A program made the translations under genes and the position numbers. Below, piece after piece: positions 35,640 through 46,955 of a stretch of DNA of 64,000 nucleotides (positions are counted from its first letter, which is position 1; the number at the start of each line of letters is the position of its first letter). The notes under the pieces were generated by a model. The model searched no databases and was not told the origin of the DNA. It saw only the letters and a list, made by a program, of their open reading frames with translations. The stretch is taken from assembly GCA_006176705.1 (NCBI GenBank), contig QRFJ01005291.1, positions 1 through 64,000 on the forward strand, written 5' to 3'. The DNA is from Cocos nucifera. Lineage: Eukaryota; Streptophyta; Magnoliopsida; Arecales; Arecaceae.

Positions 35640-36467
35640 GAAACCTCACCAACTCTAATGTGGATGTGGAGAAGAGAGGGAGGAGCTCTTGATGGGGCAT
35701 GGAGGAGGTTTATGGCGGCAGCATATGGGCATGGTGATCAAAAAATTAAATCCCTAGGGTGTTGGGTCATTAAATAGACTCCTCACCACCTTAGTATCCC
35801 ATTTCATTAAGCAATCAATTTTCTTGATAACTTAGGACTCTAGAGCTGATAGCCCACATCCCCAACCTGATTTCTATCAAGTTTGGTCAACCAAAAATAT
35901 CTCCAAAGGTGACGACATGAAGGGATAAGGAAGAGTCCAGGGCGCCTAGGACTCATCCCTCAAGAATTTGATTCAAATCAAACTCTATCTTAACCCAAAC
36001 TAGGCACCTCCAAAAATCACCAAATTTGGCTCACGCATAGCATGACTCGAGCCCTATCACATATCTAAAAATTAGAGGAAAAGAGTTTCTAGAAAATTTT
36101 CTAGAAGGCTTTGATCCTATGACTCTCAATTCTCTTAATTGGGTCAACTATTGACCCTAGTTCGATTGTATTTCAAAATGGATTTATTTCTAAAATTAAT
36201 CTAACATGAACAAGTTTTAGCCAGATGAAAATAAATCTCTTTACAATCTAAAAGTAAGTCAAATCAAATTTGATTCAATCAAGATAGATCAGAAAAACTA
36301 CAGAAGGAGAATGTCAAGCTCAATCGTTTGCTTGCACAATTTCCTTGAACTTGACTCGATCTAATGCAAATCAATCAAACTGTATTAGCCCAATTGTTCA
36401 CATCCAGATCCAAACTCTTATTTGTGTGATCCAGTTTGGTTCATTTTTATATGGTAATGGGATATGT

Positions 36468-36568
36468 CACGATCTCTATCATCGACATCATCAAAATATC
36501 TTTCGATGGACCAAAACATTTTTGATTCATACAATTAGAATGATCGATCATCAAGATCATTCTAATTG
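36468..36568. other. Stem-loop run in X 5' LTR
   Basis: The last stem is a perfect 14-bp pairing of CAATTAGAATGATC (36532-36545) with GATCATTCTAATTG (36555-36568), loop 9 bases. The first stem (ATGTC..GACAT) is recognisable. The two middle stems are degraded in this copy. Confidence 0.68.
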
Positions 36569-37490
36569 CTTCCAAAATCCACCAATGATACCTAGTAGTA
36601 TATGGTGATGACCCATCAAAACTAAAAATGAACCTCTCAATGCAGCTACTTGTATGATTGGGTTCTTCTATCTTGAGCCCCGATAGGATTAGGGTTAAGG
36701 TGAACTTGTCAAACCCAACATCCATCATATGAATTAATCATTCGATTTGAGTCTAATGTGAAAACCTAATAGAAACTCTTTCTATCATCTTCACACTACC
36801 ATGGTCATGGGCTTAAGGACTCGATCTCATGATCATTATAGGGTTACTTCTCATCTACCGAGGTAGATAGATCCTCTATTGGTACAATCCAATTTCTATA
36901 ATGAATATTCTATAGCCAACATACACCTTAGCATTTTGAATGGCTAGGAGATGAGTTATAGTGTAGTCAAACTATAACACCCTCAAGGTAAACTACTGAT
37001 GCACCTCGGGTTAAAGAATTAGACATACTACGAGAAGGTAGACAATATTCTATAGCCAGCATCGAGCCAGTCATCGACGAGAAGGTAGACTCTTTTATGA
37101 CTTATTGAGATGGTCATGCTCAGTGCCCTCATACCTTAACGAGTACCTATACTCTCGCTTCAACGTCTCTACCCCATAGACTCAAGACTCATCTATCCTA
37201 AGAAAGCGATCGTACACCAACTTTTCAAATTGATCACCATCCTCGTGATGATCCTATGGTCAGGTGCAATTTATGAGTTAATTATGAAAATTCATGTCCT
37301 AAATTTTTAACTCTTGAAAATATGAATTATCATTATCATTAACTCATAGGATATATCACAGACACTTTAAATATACACACTATGATAGAAAATATTTTTT
37401 TTATTAATTTATAATCAAAATTATAAAATTGCCCCTAGAAGTGTATTAAAAGTGTTTAGCCAATATGGCTTCTAGAGCACACATCTAACA

Positions 37491-39526
37491 ATGAAGTCCT
37501 TAGGACTATCTAGAATCGATAAAGAAGAATTTATCGTTAAGTCTTTAAACCTATTTATAATCAAATGATATGTTGTTACCAAAGACAATAACATTTATCA
37601 AGCATAAGTAGTTTTGTGTCATATGGGTTGGTTGTCCTTTTAACCAAGAAGTATGAAGATACTGGTATGGCATGCAGATAAGATGTAGGGGTACATCTAC
37701 ACCGAATGTAACCAACTTTGGAGCCTTTCTGCTATCAAGATTTTCTCTGATGGAATATGGATATAAGTGTCCCTCCAACCTGAGACCACCACATGACTTC
37801 CAAGCAACTCACTATGCTTTTGTACCGGACTACATGAATTTCTAATTTAATGATGGATGGTTTCTAGGCATAATCAAGTACTCAAGGAGTCAGTATGTGA
37901 ATCAAGATGGGATTGATCACTCCGAGTTCAGGAGTTGTGTTCAATTGTATTTCAATTTAGCTAAGCCTTATCTAGGATAGTCCTAGTGATGAGTCATAGG
38001 AGTGATTGCATTGAGATACGATATGGATGTATTTTTTAGATTTGGCAGTTTAACACTGAGTCATCTTAAACATATAGGTCAAAGGGATGAATTATGTGAT
38101 AACCATATTCGCGTAGGTTCTGAATATTATGATTGCAGCTAGTTGACCTATCAGATCATCGGGTACCATTGCTAGATGGTCACATTGATTAGTATTGAAA
38201 CTGATTTCTATGCTCCTAGCTTAGGTTTAAACCTATGGGGTCACACACATTAAAGATTTCTACTTGATCTGATGGCTGCCGAGGAGTCTCATTGGAGTAA
38301 GACTCTATGGTCAAGAGTCCCACTGGATAAGAACTCTTCGATCAAGAGTCTTGCTACATTAGGACTCTAAGTTTTGCTTATCTAGAACTCTATCATTGAG
38401 AGTTTCACTAGTTTAGGACTCTGTGATCATGAGTTTCACTCATTTGGAACACTAGGATCAAGAGTCTCATTGGTTTGAGACTCTTCAATCAAGAGTTTCA
38501 TTTTGATGGGACACTATTATCTGAATATTCACTAGATTTAGATTCTATATTTATGAGATGTTTAATTAGTAATTTGATTACTAATTAACTCAATTTGATT
38601 GAGTAATGAATTTTGGTTTAAGTTCAACTGAATTGGATTTAGTTGGATTTGATCCAATTAGGTTATGAGATGATCCAATCATCGAGGAGGTTTGTCTCCT
38701 GATTTAATCAGGGGTTGAGCTTAATCAATTTCTAATTTAATTAGAATTTAATTGAGCCTAATTAAGACTAAATGAGTTAGATTTAGTCTAATCTAATTAC
38801 ACCTAGCTAAATTAGTTTGGACCTGGTCTAATTGGATAAAATTATTTAAGAATAGTTTGACTAGTCTTCCTGTGCCACATCACCCTCTTTCTGCATCCAT
38901 TTTTTTCTACAAGAAAAAGTTTCTCATGAAACATTTCCTATGCAAAAGGGGGCGCACACCTAGCCTTGTCATGCCCCATGTGAATAATATCAGGTTGGTT
39001 ACCATTTGAAATCAAATGGAGTTTGAATTCAAATGAGCAACCACCTGATCTTATCCCTCCACATGCTATCTACTTTGTCTGGCACACATTTAAAAGTAAA
39101 TTTGAGTTAGGGCATGTGCAAGATCTAAAGAAGACACCTTTCCTTTGTGAGCCGCCCTAATTGTGCATGAGAAAAGTCAAAACAAATTCATGAGAGGAAA
39201 ATTCCAGAGAATGTTAGGTGCAGGGTTTGGGTGAGTGTTATCCTAGGGTTTCAGCCTAGGGTTTGGGGAGTGATTTTGTGAGTTTTGAGTGTTAGAACTT
39301 CACAAGATTTTTATGAGAGCCTCCTCTTCCTCTCTCCTATCTTTGCTAGTGATCTAGAGCATCCAAAGTGCCTATGGAAGGAGATCGAAGGAGTTTGATT
39401 AAAATCAGTCGTCAAAGCTTTTGGCATCGAGCTAGCACTCAGGAGGAGCCGATTAGGGCTAGGACCTCATGTAGACCATTCATGGAGAACAGACAACTTG
39501 TGTGGCTGCATCGCAATGAGAGGACC
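37491..39526 (+). repeat. V': part of a long copia LTR, plus strand
   Basis: It starts abruptly after X with ATGAAGTCCTTAGGAC and matches the V LTR (61410 downward, reverse complement) over its first few hundred bases, including TTGGTTGTCCTTTTAACCAAG. Later parts match only in patches. Its left part should lie beyond X and its right part beyond Y2, both outside the window. It is the oldest layer seen here. Short open frames are not supported as genes. Confidence 0.75.
38284..38554 (+). repeat. 31-bp tandem hairpin repeat, nine units, in V' LTR
   Basis: Unit starts are at 38284, 38315, 38346, 38369, 38400, 38431, 38462, 38493 and 38524; all steps are 31 bp except one of 23. The best unit pairs AAGAGTCTC (38460-38468) with GAGACTCTT (38477-38485). 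The matching part of the V LTR lacks the array. Confidence 0.88.
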
Positions 39527-41023
39527 TATTGCCCAGAGGTAGCAACCCAAGAGGCGAGTGAATTGGGCTTTTGTAAAATTTTAACTAAATTTAAAATCTA
39601 AATAAGTGTATGCTTTAAGTTTTACCTAAGTGGTGTGATTGAGATGAGTACAATATGAGTAGCAGTAGATTCAAGACATGCAAATGATATGTTGGAATTT
39701 AAAGACTAATCCAAGTAAATAATAAAGCAAGTAAGAAAGGAAGCAAAGGCACAACACAAACACACAAATTTTTATAGTAGTTTAGTGCAACCCGCACCTA
39801 CATCAACTCTCCAAGCTTTTCTTGGAATTTCTACTATAATCTATCCTTGATTATAGTGTGTTTATTTTTTTAGTCTCACCAATAAATCTAGTTGATTTTC
39901 ACAGGAGCACCAACTAAAATCTTATACCGTTAGTTTTTTGGGTTCACTAACAATCCAGTTGGTTTCTCAGGCCAACCAACCAAAATCTATACAATGTCTA
40001 ATTATGGGCTTAGACCAGCCTAAACTCCAAGTTTCTTTTCTCCAAGAAAATTTGTAAAGAAACAAAATACAAGGATAAAGAAGTTTAGCACCAAAGAAAA
40101 ATAAAAAATATAAATTCTTTGAAGCTCGAAGAAGTTATTGAATGTATCCTCTTTTGAAGCTTCACTTTTCTTCGAATAATACTTAAGAGATTGTACTAGA
40201 TGTTGGAGAAGATATCTCTTAAAAGCTCTTTGATTTCACTGCTTGGTTCGTCTCTTTTCTCTCTTTTTTTGATGTGCAATGGAACTCACTCAAATCTAAA
40301 AATGATTTCTCTCTTAATCCTATTTAATCTTACTTTCAAATTGATTCTCCACCTTTAAATATCCTTGGAGATAGTTGGAGAGTAAGTTCTAGCTATTGCA
40401 AGCTCTAAAATAGCTGTTGGAGATAAAAAATAGTCATTGGAGATAAAAAATAGCCATTAAAGACTGTCAAACACCATCGAGCTGGTTCGGATCCAATTCA
40501 AGCTGGTTGGAATAATAGAATAGAAAAATAGTTTTTCTGCCACATTGAGAAAGTTGGCTTGGATCCAATTCAAGCTGGCTCGAATAGCAAAATAGAAAAG
40601 CAATTTTTCTACCACCCTGAGAGAGCTGGTTTGGATCTAATTCGAGCTAGCTCGGCTACGTGCCAAACTATAGTATCAATCATATTTCATACCAGAGTTT
40701 GCTCGATTCTTGGGTGGGTCGGCTCTACACTTTCTAACATTATTTTTCTTCATTATTTGACCTTTCAAACTTGAATTTCTTGGCCCCAAATCTTTCAAAT
40801 GATATTTATCTTTTTCTCTTTCATTTTCTTTATAATGAGCCATCCAAATTTATGAAAACTTTTCTTTTAGATATTTTAGCATGGCATCTTAAGAGAATTT
40901 ATCCTTAAGATAAATTCTTTATTTTGGATACTTAAAAGATCCTACATACATTTTTGAAATACTTAATTAATAATATTTTTACTCAATATTTTGTGATCAT
41001 CATAATCAATCATGGGGTCAATA
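39527..41023 (-). repeat. Y2 3' LTR (1497 bp)
   Basis: On the plus strand it runs from TATTGCCCAGAGG to GGGGTCAATA, matching the Y LTR ends TGTTGCCC and GGATCAACA with TG/CA decayed to TA at both ends. It is collinear with Y except at the enhancer-like repeat region. Confidence 0.85.
40478..40665 (-). repeat. 73-bp repeats with CGAGCTAGCTCG in Y2 LTR
   Basis: Three units with GGATCCAATTCAAGCTGG or a variant at 40488, 40560 and 40634. A perfect 12-bp palindrome CGAGCTAGCTCG is at 40643-40654. On the element strand the array follows GGCACGTAG, exactly where Y has its GGGGCGCCCC array. Confidence 0.8.
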
Positions 41024-41313
41024 ATCTCCTTCTTTTTGATGATGACAAAACTTTGAATTTATGCATAATAAAAATGAATAATGTATTTCAATGCATTTTT
41101 CCAATATGCATGATGAAGTACTAGATCAAATATAATAATGTACACTTCATGAATATTCTCAATTAGTCTTTAGTTCATTACACATATCTTATTCATTATA
41201 TATATTTCATATACTCACTTCAATTTAATGTCTTAATTCAAATTACTGAGTATTAAGATTTAAAGCATTAAGTTAATGAGCATCTTAAGAATTAATTCAT
41301 TAAGAATATACTC
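41024..41313 (-). other. Y2 interior next to 3' LTR
   Basis: Non-coding. It matches Y 16400-16683 in reverse complement, including the polypurine tract (CTCCTTCTTTTTGATGATG on the plus strand). It ends with tactc (41309-41313), the left target duplication of C. Confidence 0.8.
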
Positions 41314-41425
41314 TGTAGGATTTGATGTGGTGCTTCTAAGCCTTGGAAGATCACAGGACGAGTTAGGATGTTAGCTCTTGAAGACTAGGATGGGTGTGAG
41401 TCCTAGGGCTAGGATGGAAGTTATC

Positions 41426-43029
41426 TGATAAGTATCATAAATTCATCAATAAAAGTATTAATTAATTAATTAATTAATATTAATTTTTAAGAATTAATAA
41501 TCAATTTATATATAATTTTTTAGAAATTGATTTTTTTATTAATTAGAAAATAATAAAATATAATAAAAATTAAAAAATAAAATTTTATTATCAATAGAAA
41601 GAGCTCATTTTTTTGATCACAACAAAATAAATTTTAAGTAAAATAGAGCTAAAATGGAAAAGATATGAATTTTTAAAAATATAAAATAAATAAAAATTAA
41701 ATAAAAAAAAATGGCTCAGCTGGCTCCACAAGCCGAGCCACTAAGCCAAGCCGAGCCACCAAGCCATCAAAACCGATTCAGCCGTTGAAGCCATCAGCTG
41801 GTCCATGATCCAGGCGTGGACCACCAACTCAGTAAAATCCGGCAAATCAGAGCTTGCCACGTGGTGGACCTAGACCCCTAAAGTGTCTACAGAAATTTAT
41901 CACGGCTCACAAGGGTAATTTAGTCTTTTTGCTCGGCAACAGAAGCACTGATTGGATGTGGTGTGCGATGTGGCCGGTCCATGTGGTCCATGGGAACAGT
42001 GATTGCATGATCGGACGGATGTGGTTGTTTGCGGTCAGGATCGGACGGCTGTGGTTGCTTTCGGATTTGATTCAGCTGCAGACATCATGCAGATCACCAT
42101 CGGACGACAGCGCTCGATCCAAGCGATGATCCGACGGTCCAAAAAGCTCCTGACGGTGATCAAACTCTCAAGCGCATGATTTGCGGCCAGATTTTCTCCA
42201 TCAAGTGCGATCCAATGGCTAGAATTTAATCCGACCCGATCTAAGCTGATCTGCATCCGATTTTGATGATTTCTGGACCGTTGGATTCCTATTGAATGGC
42301 TGGATTTTATCAAATTTATCAGAGATGTATGAGAGCTATTTTAATTCAAATTTTATTCAGATTTTGATGATTACAAAGGTCATAAGTTCCACGTTGCTTT
42401 TAGAAGCAAACTTTTCAGCCCTTCCTAGCTCTATAAAAAGGATCCTAGGCCTCCAAAAATCAATATCTCCGATCAAGGTGAAGCTTTGGTACAGGGCGAA
42501 GCCAGGCTTTGGTTAAAGGCTGCTTCAAAGCAATGCGGATGCTCTGAGAAGAAGAGCCAAGCTTCTACACCATCTTTCTGCCAATGCCGATCCAAGATCA
42601 GAGATCAGGCTATTTTTTATTCTTTTTAAATTCTAAATGTATTTAAATTTTAAAATTTTTAATTAAAATAAAATTTTATTTTTTGCACTTTAATTTCTTA
42701 CTTTTTATTTTTTATTGCAATTTAATTTCTGCACTTTAAATTATTGCTTTTTGCAAGTAGATGCTAAGATCTAAACTAGTAGATCTTAGTATCAAAGTTT
42801 AAATTCTTGCACCTTTTAATTTTCGCTTTTTATTTTCTGACTTTACTTTTGATCCCAAAACTCTTCTTTTTCTTCTTTTCTTTTAAAAATCAAAGATTTC
42901 AAATCTAAAATACTACCTTTTCTATGGATTCGACTCGACTCACTGCTATCTACGCAATTTCAATGATTTTAAGAAGTCGGATTAAACTGATAAATACGGT
43001 ATCTTAACGACAACATCGCGTTCCTATCA
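41426..43029 (+). repeat. A2 5' LTR (1604 bp)
   Basis: TGATAAGTATCATAAATTC to TTCCTATCA. A TATA box TATAAAAAG is at 42432-42440 and an in-register copy in the 3' LTR is at 47971-47979. The U3 part contains GGCTCAGCTGGCTCC and several GCCGAGCCA words near 41713-41770. Confidence 0.93.
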
Positions 43030-43035
43030 CGTTTT

Positions 43036-43053
43036 TGGCGCTGTTGCCGGGGA
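43036..43053 (+). promoter_or_regulatory. A2 primer-binding site (tRNA-Asp type)
   Basis: TGGCGCTGTTGCCGGGGA, six bases after the LTR. One C-to-T difference from TGGCGCCGTTGCCGGGGA, the complement of plant tRNA-Asp 3' ends and the usual Athila primer site. Confidence 0.88.
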
Positions 43054-43306
43054 AGATTTTTTGATTTTTGATTTTGATTTCTTTAATTTATTTTAAATAA
43101 ATTAAAAATAATTTTGACAAATGCTTCCTATTAAGTTAAATTTTTGATCTATTTGATTTAATTATAAATAAATTATAAATAAAATTTCTACTTTCTTATA
43201 AATATTGCTTGCTAATTTTTTTTATTTTGCAGAAAAAGAGATTAAAGAACAAAAAGCATCAGGAGTTTTGCTTGGTGAGATCAATTCTAACCCTAGTACT
43301 CTTTCC

Positions 43307-43338
<32 letters not shown>

Positions 43339-44415
43339 AAATTAATTTAAAAAAATATTCATTTAAACCTAATTAAAAGTCTGATGATAAGATTAGAAAC
43401 CCTAACTGCTTAGAGCGTGCATCATATTAGTTTTATTTTTATCTTTATTTTTATTTTTATTTTTTTGGTGATTGCTGGAGGCAAGGTAAGCCTTTCAGAA
43501 TTATAATTAGTTACATGCATCTAGTTTAAATTGCATAGAACCCTTTGATTGAAATTTTTTTTTTTGCATATTCATATTAAATCAAATTAAGGGTACATAC
43601 CCAATTAAATAAGATAAGGTGGGGATTTGATCACCCTTCCTTAGCCCACAAACAACCAACCAGCATCCTGCATTGACCTAAACCTTTAAATTTAAAATCA
43701 ATTAGACATCAACCCTAGGAACTCGAGCTCAATAGGACAAGAAATCCTAAGAGTTGAACCAGGTTAGGATAAGTCAATTTGACTGGTGTCTAGGAAAGTG
43801 GTTCAGGGATGACTGGCCCTGAAGAAGGTGGTTTCTAATTGGTTCCGTTCGCTTACCTGGCCAAGCACAATTGGTGTCTAAGGCAAGCAACGGGGGGACT
43901 CCCACCGACCTTACACTTACCTGGCTAGTTGATTGGCTAATCCTACACTTGGAGGGCTTGAAGGTGACCTTGGCAGTTAGGAGCTGTCTAGATCTAGGAT
44001 AACCCTTAGTCAGGATTGATTGACCAACTTGATTGCTAACCAACATCAAACCTAATTAAACCTAATTCTTCTCTTTCTTCTAAATTCTAGGACTCCTTAG
44101 GACCTCTTCTTTAGAACTCTTCTTTCTTTCTTCTTCTTACTCCTCTAAAAATAAAATAAAATAAAATAAAATAAAAATTAAATTAAGCTAACTAAAAAAA
44201 TATTAAAAATAATAATTAAATTAAATTAAATTAAATTAAAATTAAATAAATAAAAAAATTAATTTATAATAAAATAAAAATAATAAAAAAAAATATTCTA
44301 AATTTTTTTGAACCATACATTAGGGTTACACTAATACATGCATGGTAGAAAATCGCTTTTTCTGATTTAGTTGAACTTAATTGAATGGTTGATTCACATT
44401 AAACATAATAATCAA
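43054..44415 (+). other. A2 leader (non-coding)
   Basis: 1.36-kb A/T-rich leader with simple runs (TTTATTTATTTA near 43310, AAAATAAAAT near 44150-44220). It matches the A1 leader in reverse complement. No gene is seen. Confidence 0.7.
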
Positions 44416-45711
44416 ATGGCTAATATGAATCTAATAGTCCAAAAAATAGATAAAGTTGACCTTCTTGCTCAGAAAATAGATCAACTCCTAATCCTAGGTC
44501 AACAATCTCCTGTACAATTCACATAATCTTCTAATTATCAGGAGACTTGTTCAATCTGTGCTAGCCCAACCCATCATGTGAGTGAATGTCCTATGGCTGC
44601 ACAATTTTCATATTTTATCCAAGAACAAGTTCAAGCTACTCAAGGATACTCCAAATTGATTAATGACCCATTTTCAAATTCATATAATCCAGATTGGAGT
44701 AACTTTAATTTTTCTTGGACATCCCAACAGACTCAGGCTCAGACCCAAATTTCACTTAAGCAAAATTATCAAAATAGATCCCAATATCAAAATTATGCCT
44801 ATAATAATGGTCAGCCTAGTCAGTTTATCCAGCCATCATATATAATCAACCTTCATACCCACCTCCTCAACAGACCAATCTAGCTGATGATAGATTTAAC
44901 CAACTTCAACAATTGATTCTGACTAACAGCAATCTATCGCCAAACTAGAAGCTCAAATAGGATAATTAGTTGAGTCTAACATGAGGAGAGAACTAGATCA
45001 ACTACCGAACCTACCAATTTCAAACAACCCACCTAATGTCCACCAACCACCTGGACCAAGTTATCAATTTAATGTCTCACTTAAGAATCCTCAATTTGAG
45101 AATACCAAAGTAATTTCTGAACTTAAAAGCTATAGGATTCTTATGGACCCATACCAAGATCAGGTGAGAGAGGCTAGTACTGATGCTAGCCAAAATAAAA
45201 ATTTAGAGAAACTGGTTAGTACTGAGACTAACCACATAGAAGAACCCAAGCCAGGAATTAGTACTGATGCTAGTTTCAATTTAAATGAGATAGAAATAAG
45301 AGGAAAAAGAGAATAGATGATTTACCCGAGACTTATAAACCTAATGTCCTATTCCCTTCAACCCTAGAAGCTGGTTCTTCTTATAAAAATCAAGAGGCAT
45401 GTAATGAAATATCAATGGAGTTGTTTAAGCAAGATCACATTAATTTACCTCCAGAATTAAAACCGCCTTTAGTCACCATTCCAGCATCCATTGAATCAAA
45501 CTTAACTCCTAATACAAAAACTCCATTCATGAGCATTTTAGAAGAACAAATAGGAGAAATTCTTAATAAACATGGGTCTGAGAATGGGATCATAAATTAT
45601 ATCCCTAAAATTAACAATGATTATATCAATAATGGGATTATAAATCAACTTTCTGAGATTGGCAATCCAAAACCATTGGAATTTGTCAATCCAATATTCG
45701 ACACAGGATAG
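44416..45711 (+). pseudogene. gag: A2 gag, C-terminal half, broken
   Basis: From ATG 44416 one frame runs to 44883 with a single stop near 44521-44535. It contains an intact zinc knuckle CSICASPTHHVSEC (CX2CX4HX4C, about 44555-44596) and an Asn/Gln/Ser/Tyr-rich stretch including SNSYNPDWSN, typical of Athila gag. A frameshift near 44860 leads to the frames 44981-45316 and 45415-45711. The N-terminal core seen in A1 is absent, apparently deleted. It ends FDTG, after which no protease follows. Confidence 0.82.
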
Positions 45712-46955
45712 TGAGCTGCATTGTGTCTGGCTGAAGACGGTAAACTTAGCGCTTGTTGGGAGGCAACCCAATATTTAGTTTTTATCTAATTTATCTTTTT
45801 AGTTTATTTTCTTTTTAGGATAATTTGAATAAGTTGGAGGGAGAGCTCAAATTTTCAAAGGCATGTGCTGGACCTAAAAATATACTGAGTTAGGTGTATT
45901 CTTCCATGTTCTTTATTACATCCTTTATTTTTTCTTCTCCATTGAGGACAATGTCGATTAAGTTGGGGGGGAGAAAAATAAAAATTTTAAAATTTTAAGT
46001 CCTCAAAAAAGTTAGTATTTAGTATTTAGACACCTGATTATGCTTAAGAATCGAATTAAACTAAGCATTTTTAAAAAGAAAATTGATGCACAGATTAGAG
46101 AATCTATGAGATATTGAGGAATCAAGTATTAAGAAAATTCAATAAAGAGTTAAGTCTAGAACATAAAAAGTTTTTTCTTGGAGCATTTCTAATTATTTCT
46201 ACTAGCATCAAAGAAAAGTCTACTTTTTATAGGCTTGTGTAGGGTAACTATACGTTTCTTCATATAAAAAATTTATTTTAATAAAATAGTTTCCAAGTAC
46301 TTCTCACTGAGTAACCGGGCCTCTTTGCCTAAGCAAGCATTGAGTTTTACGTCAAAAGGTGGGAAGGGCAAAGAAGCTCGTTGTAAAGCTAGTCTTAACT
46401 CGTAGCCTATTTGATTCGAGCTAGTAAGCCCGAGGGGTATTCTATACCTAGTGCCCTAAAGCCAACTGGTTTGGGAGTCATTGGCCCAAGACTCGCTACA
46501 TGGATCAAATAGAAAGCTTAAGGAGTTAAGACACTCAATAGTGGTACAACATTAAAAAAAAAAAAAAAAAAAAAATATTGGTTTCCCACTGAGTAACCGG
46601 GTCCCTGTTGCCTAAGTAAGCAATGATATTCACATCAAAAAGTGGGCAATGTGAAAATAAAAATTAATAAATGAAGGATGGAAGTAGCAATACACCTGCC
46701 TATATGAAAGTTTAGACAAATCAGAGATAAAAGTGGAATAATTTAGAAAAAGTTCTAAAAAATTTAATATTCTTTACTTAATTTTTCTATTGATAAGTAT
46801 TAATACCCCAATGATATGTCTCATTTAAGCTCTACTGAATATCAATGGCCATTTTGAAAATTGCTTAGGTAAAATTCGAAACTCTAAAGTTAAAAGGTAT
46901 TTAAAACTAAATTCTTTCTTTACTCGAGGACAAGCAAAGCTTAAGTTGGGGGGTG
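45712..46955 (+). other. A2 3' non-coding region and polypurine tract
   Basis: It begins with a block containing GCGCTTGTTGGGAGGCAACC (about 45751), a sequence commonly found downstream of the last ORF in Athila elements. Two copies of a block reading GAGTAACCGGG..TTGCCTAAG are near 46311 and 46589. A 23-base A run is at 46554-46576. The tract AAGTTGGGGGGTG just before 46956 is the expected plus-strand primer. Confidence 0.75.

Larger units (their letters stand above)
5711..37490 (-). mobile_element. X: Ty1/copia retrotransposon, minus strand, split by five insertions
   Basis: X is a once-complete copia element now spread over 32 kb. On the minus strand it runs 5' LTR (37490-35645 and 32200-31754), primer site (31740-31751), leader, gag (27730-26901), protease (26900-26564), integrase (18764-18332 and 10280-9561), reverse transcriptase, RNase H and 3' LTR (7920-5711). 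Protease, integrase, RT, RNase H is the order diagnostic of copia. W, S3, Z and Y interrupt it, and A1 hits the end of its 3' LTR. The right flank (37491 onward) is V' LTR; the left flank is outside the window. All reading frames are broken. Confidence 0.88.
31754..37490 (-). repeat. X 5' LTR (2293 bp without W)
   Basis: Two parts, 31754-32200 and 35645-37490, are interrupted by W. It starts TGTTAGATGTGTGC (minus) at 37490 and ends TTTTTTCTTCA at 31754. It is collinear with the X 3' LTR. The V' LTR follows immediately at 37491. Confidence 0.9.

Noticed and set aside
37491..39526. V' segment as unique host DNA flanking the transposons
   Set aside because: Its first part matches the V LTR in reverse complement, including the conserved block around TTGGTTGTC, so it is LTR sequence.
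41455..41480. TTAA-repeat as a separate microsatellite or MITE site
   Set aside because: It is part of the A2 LTR and is present in altered form in the other LTR.
46554..46576. 23-base A run as the tail of a LINE or SINE
   Set aside because: It lies inside A2 3' non-coding sequence with no flanking duplication or LINE/SINE sequence upstream; it may be a simple expansion or a sequencing artefact.
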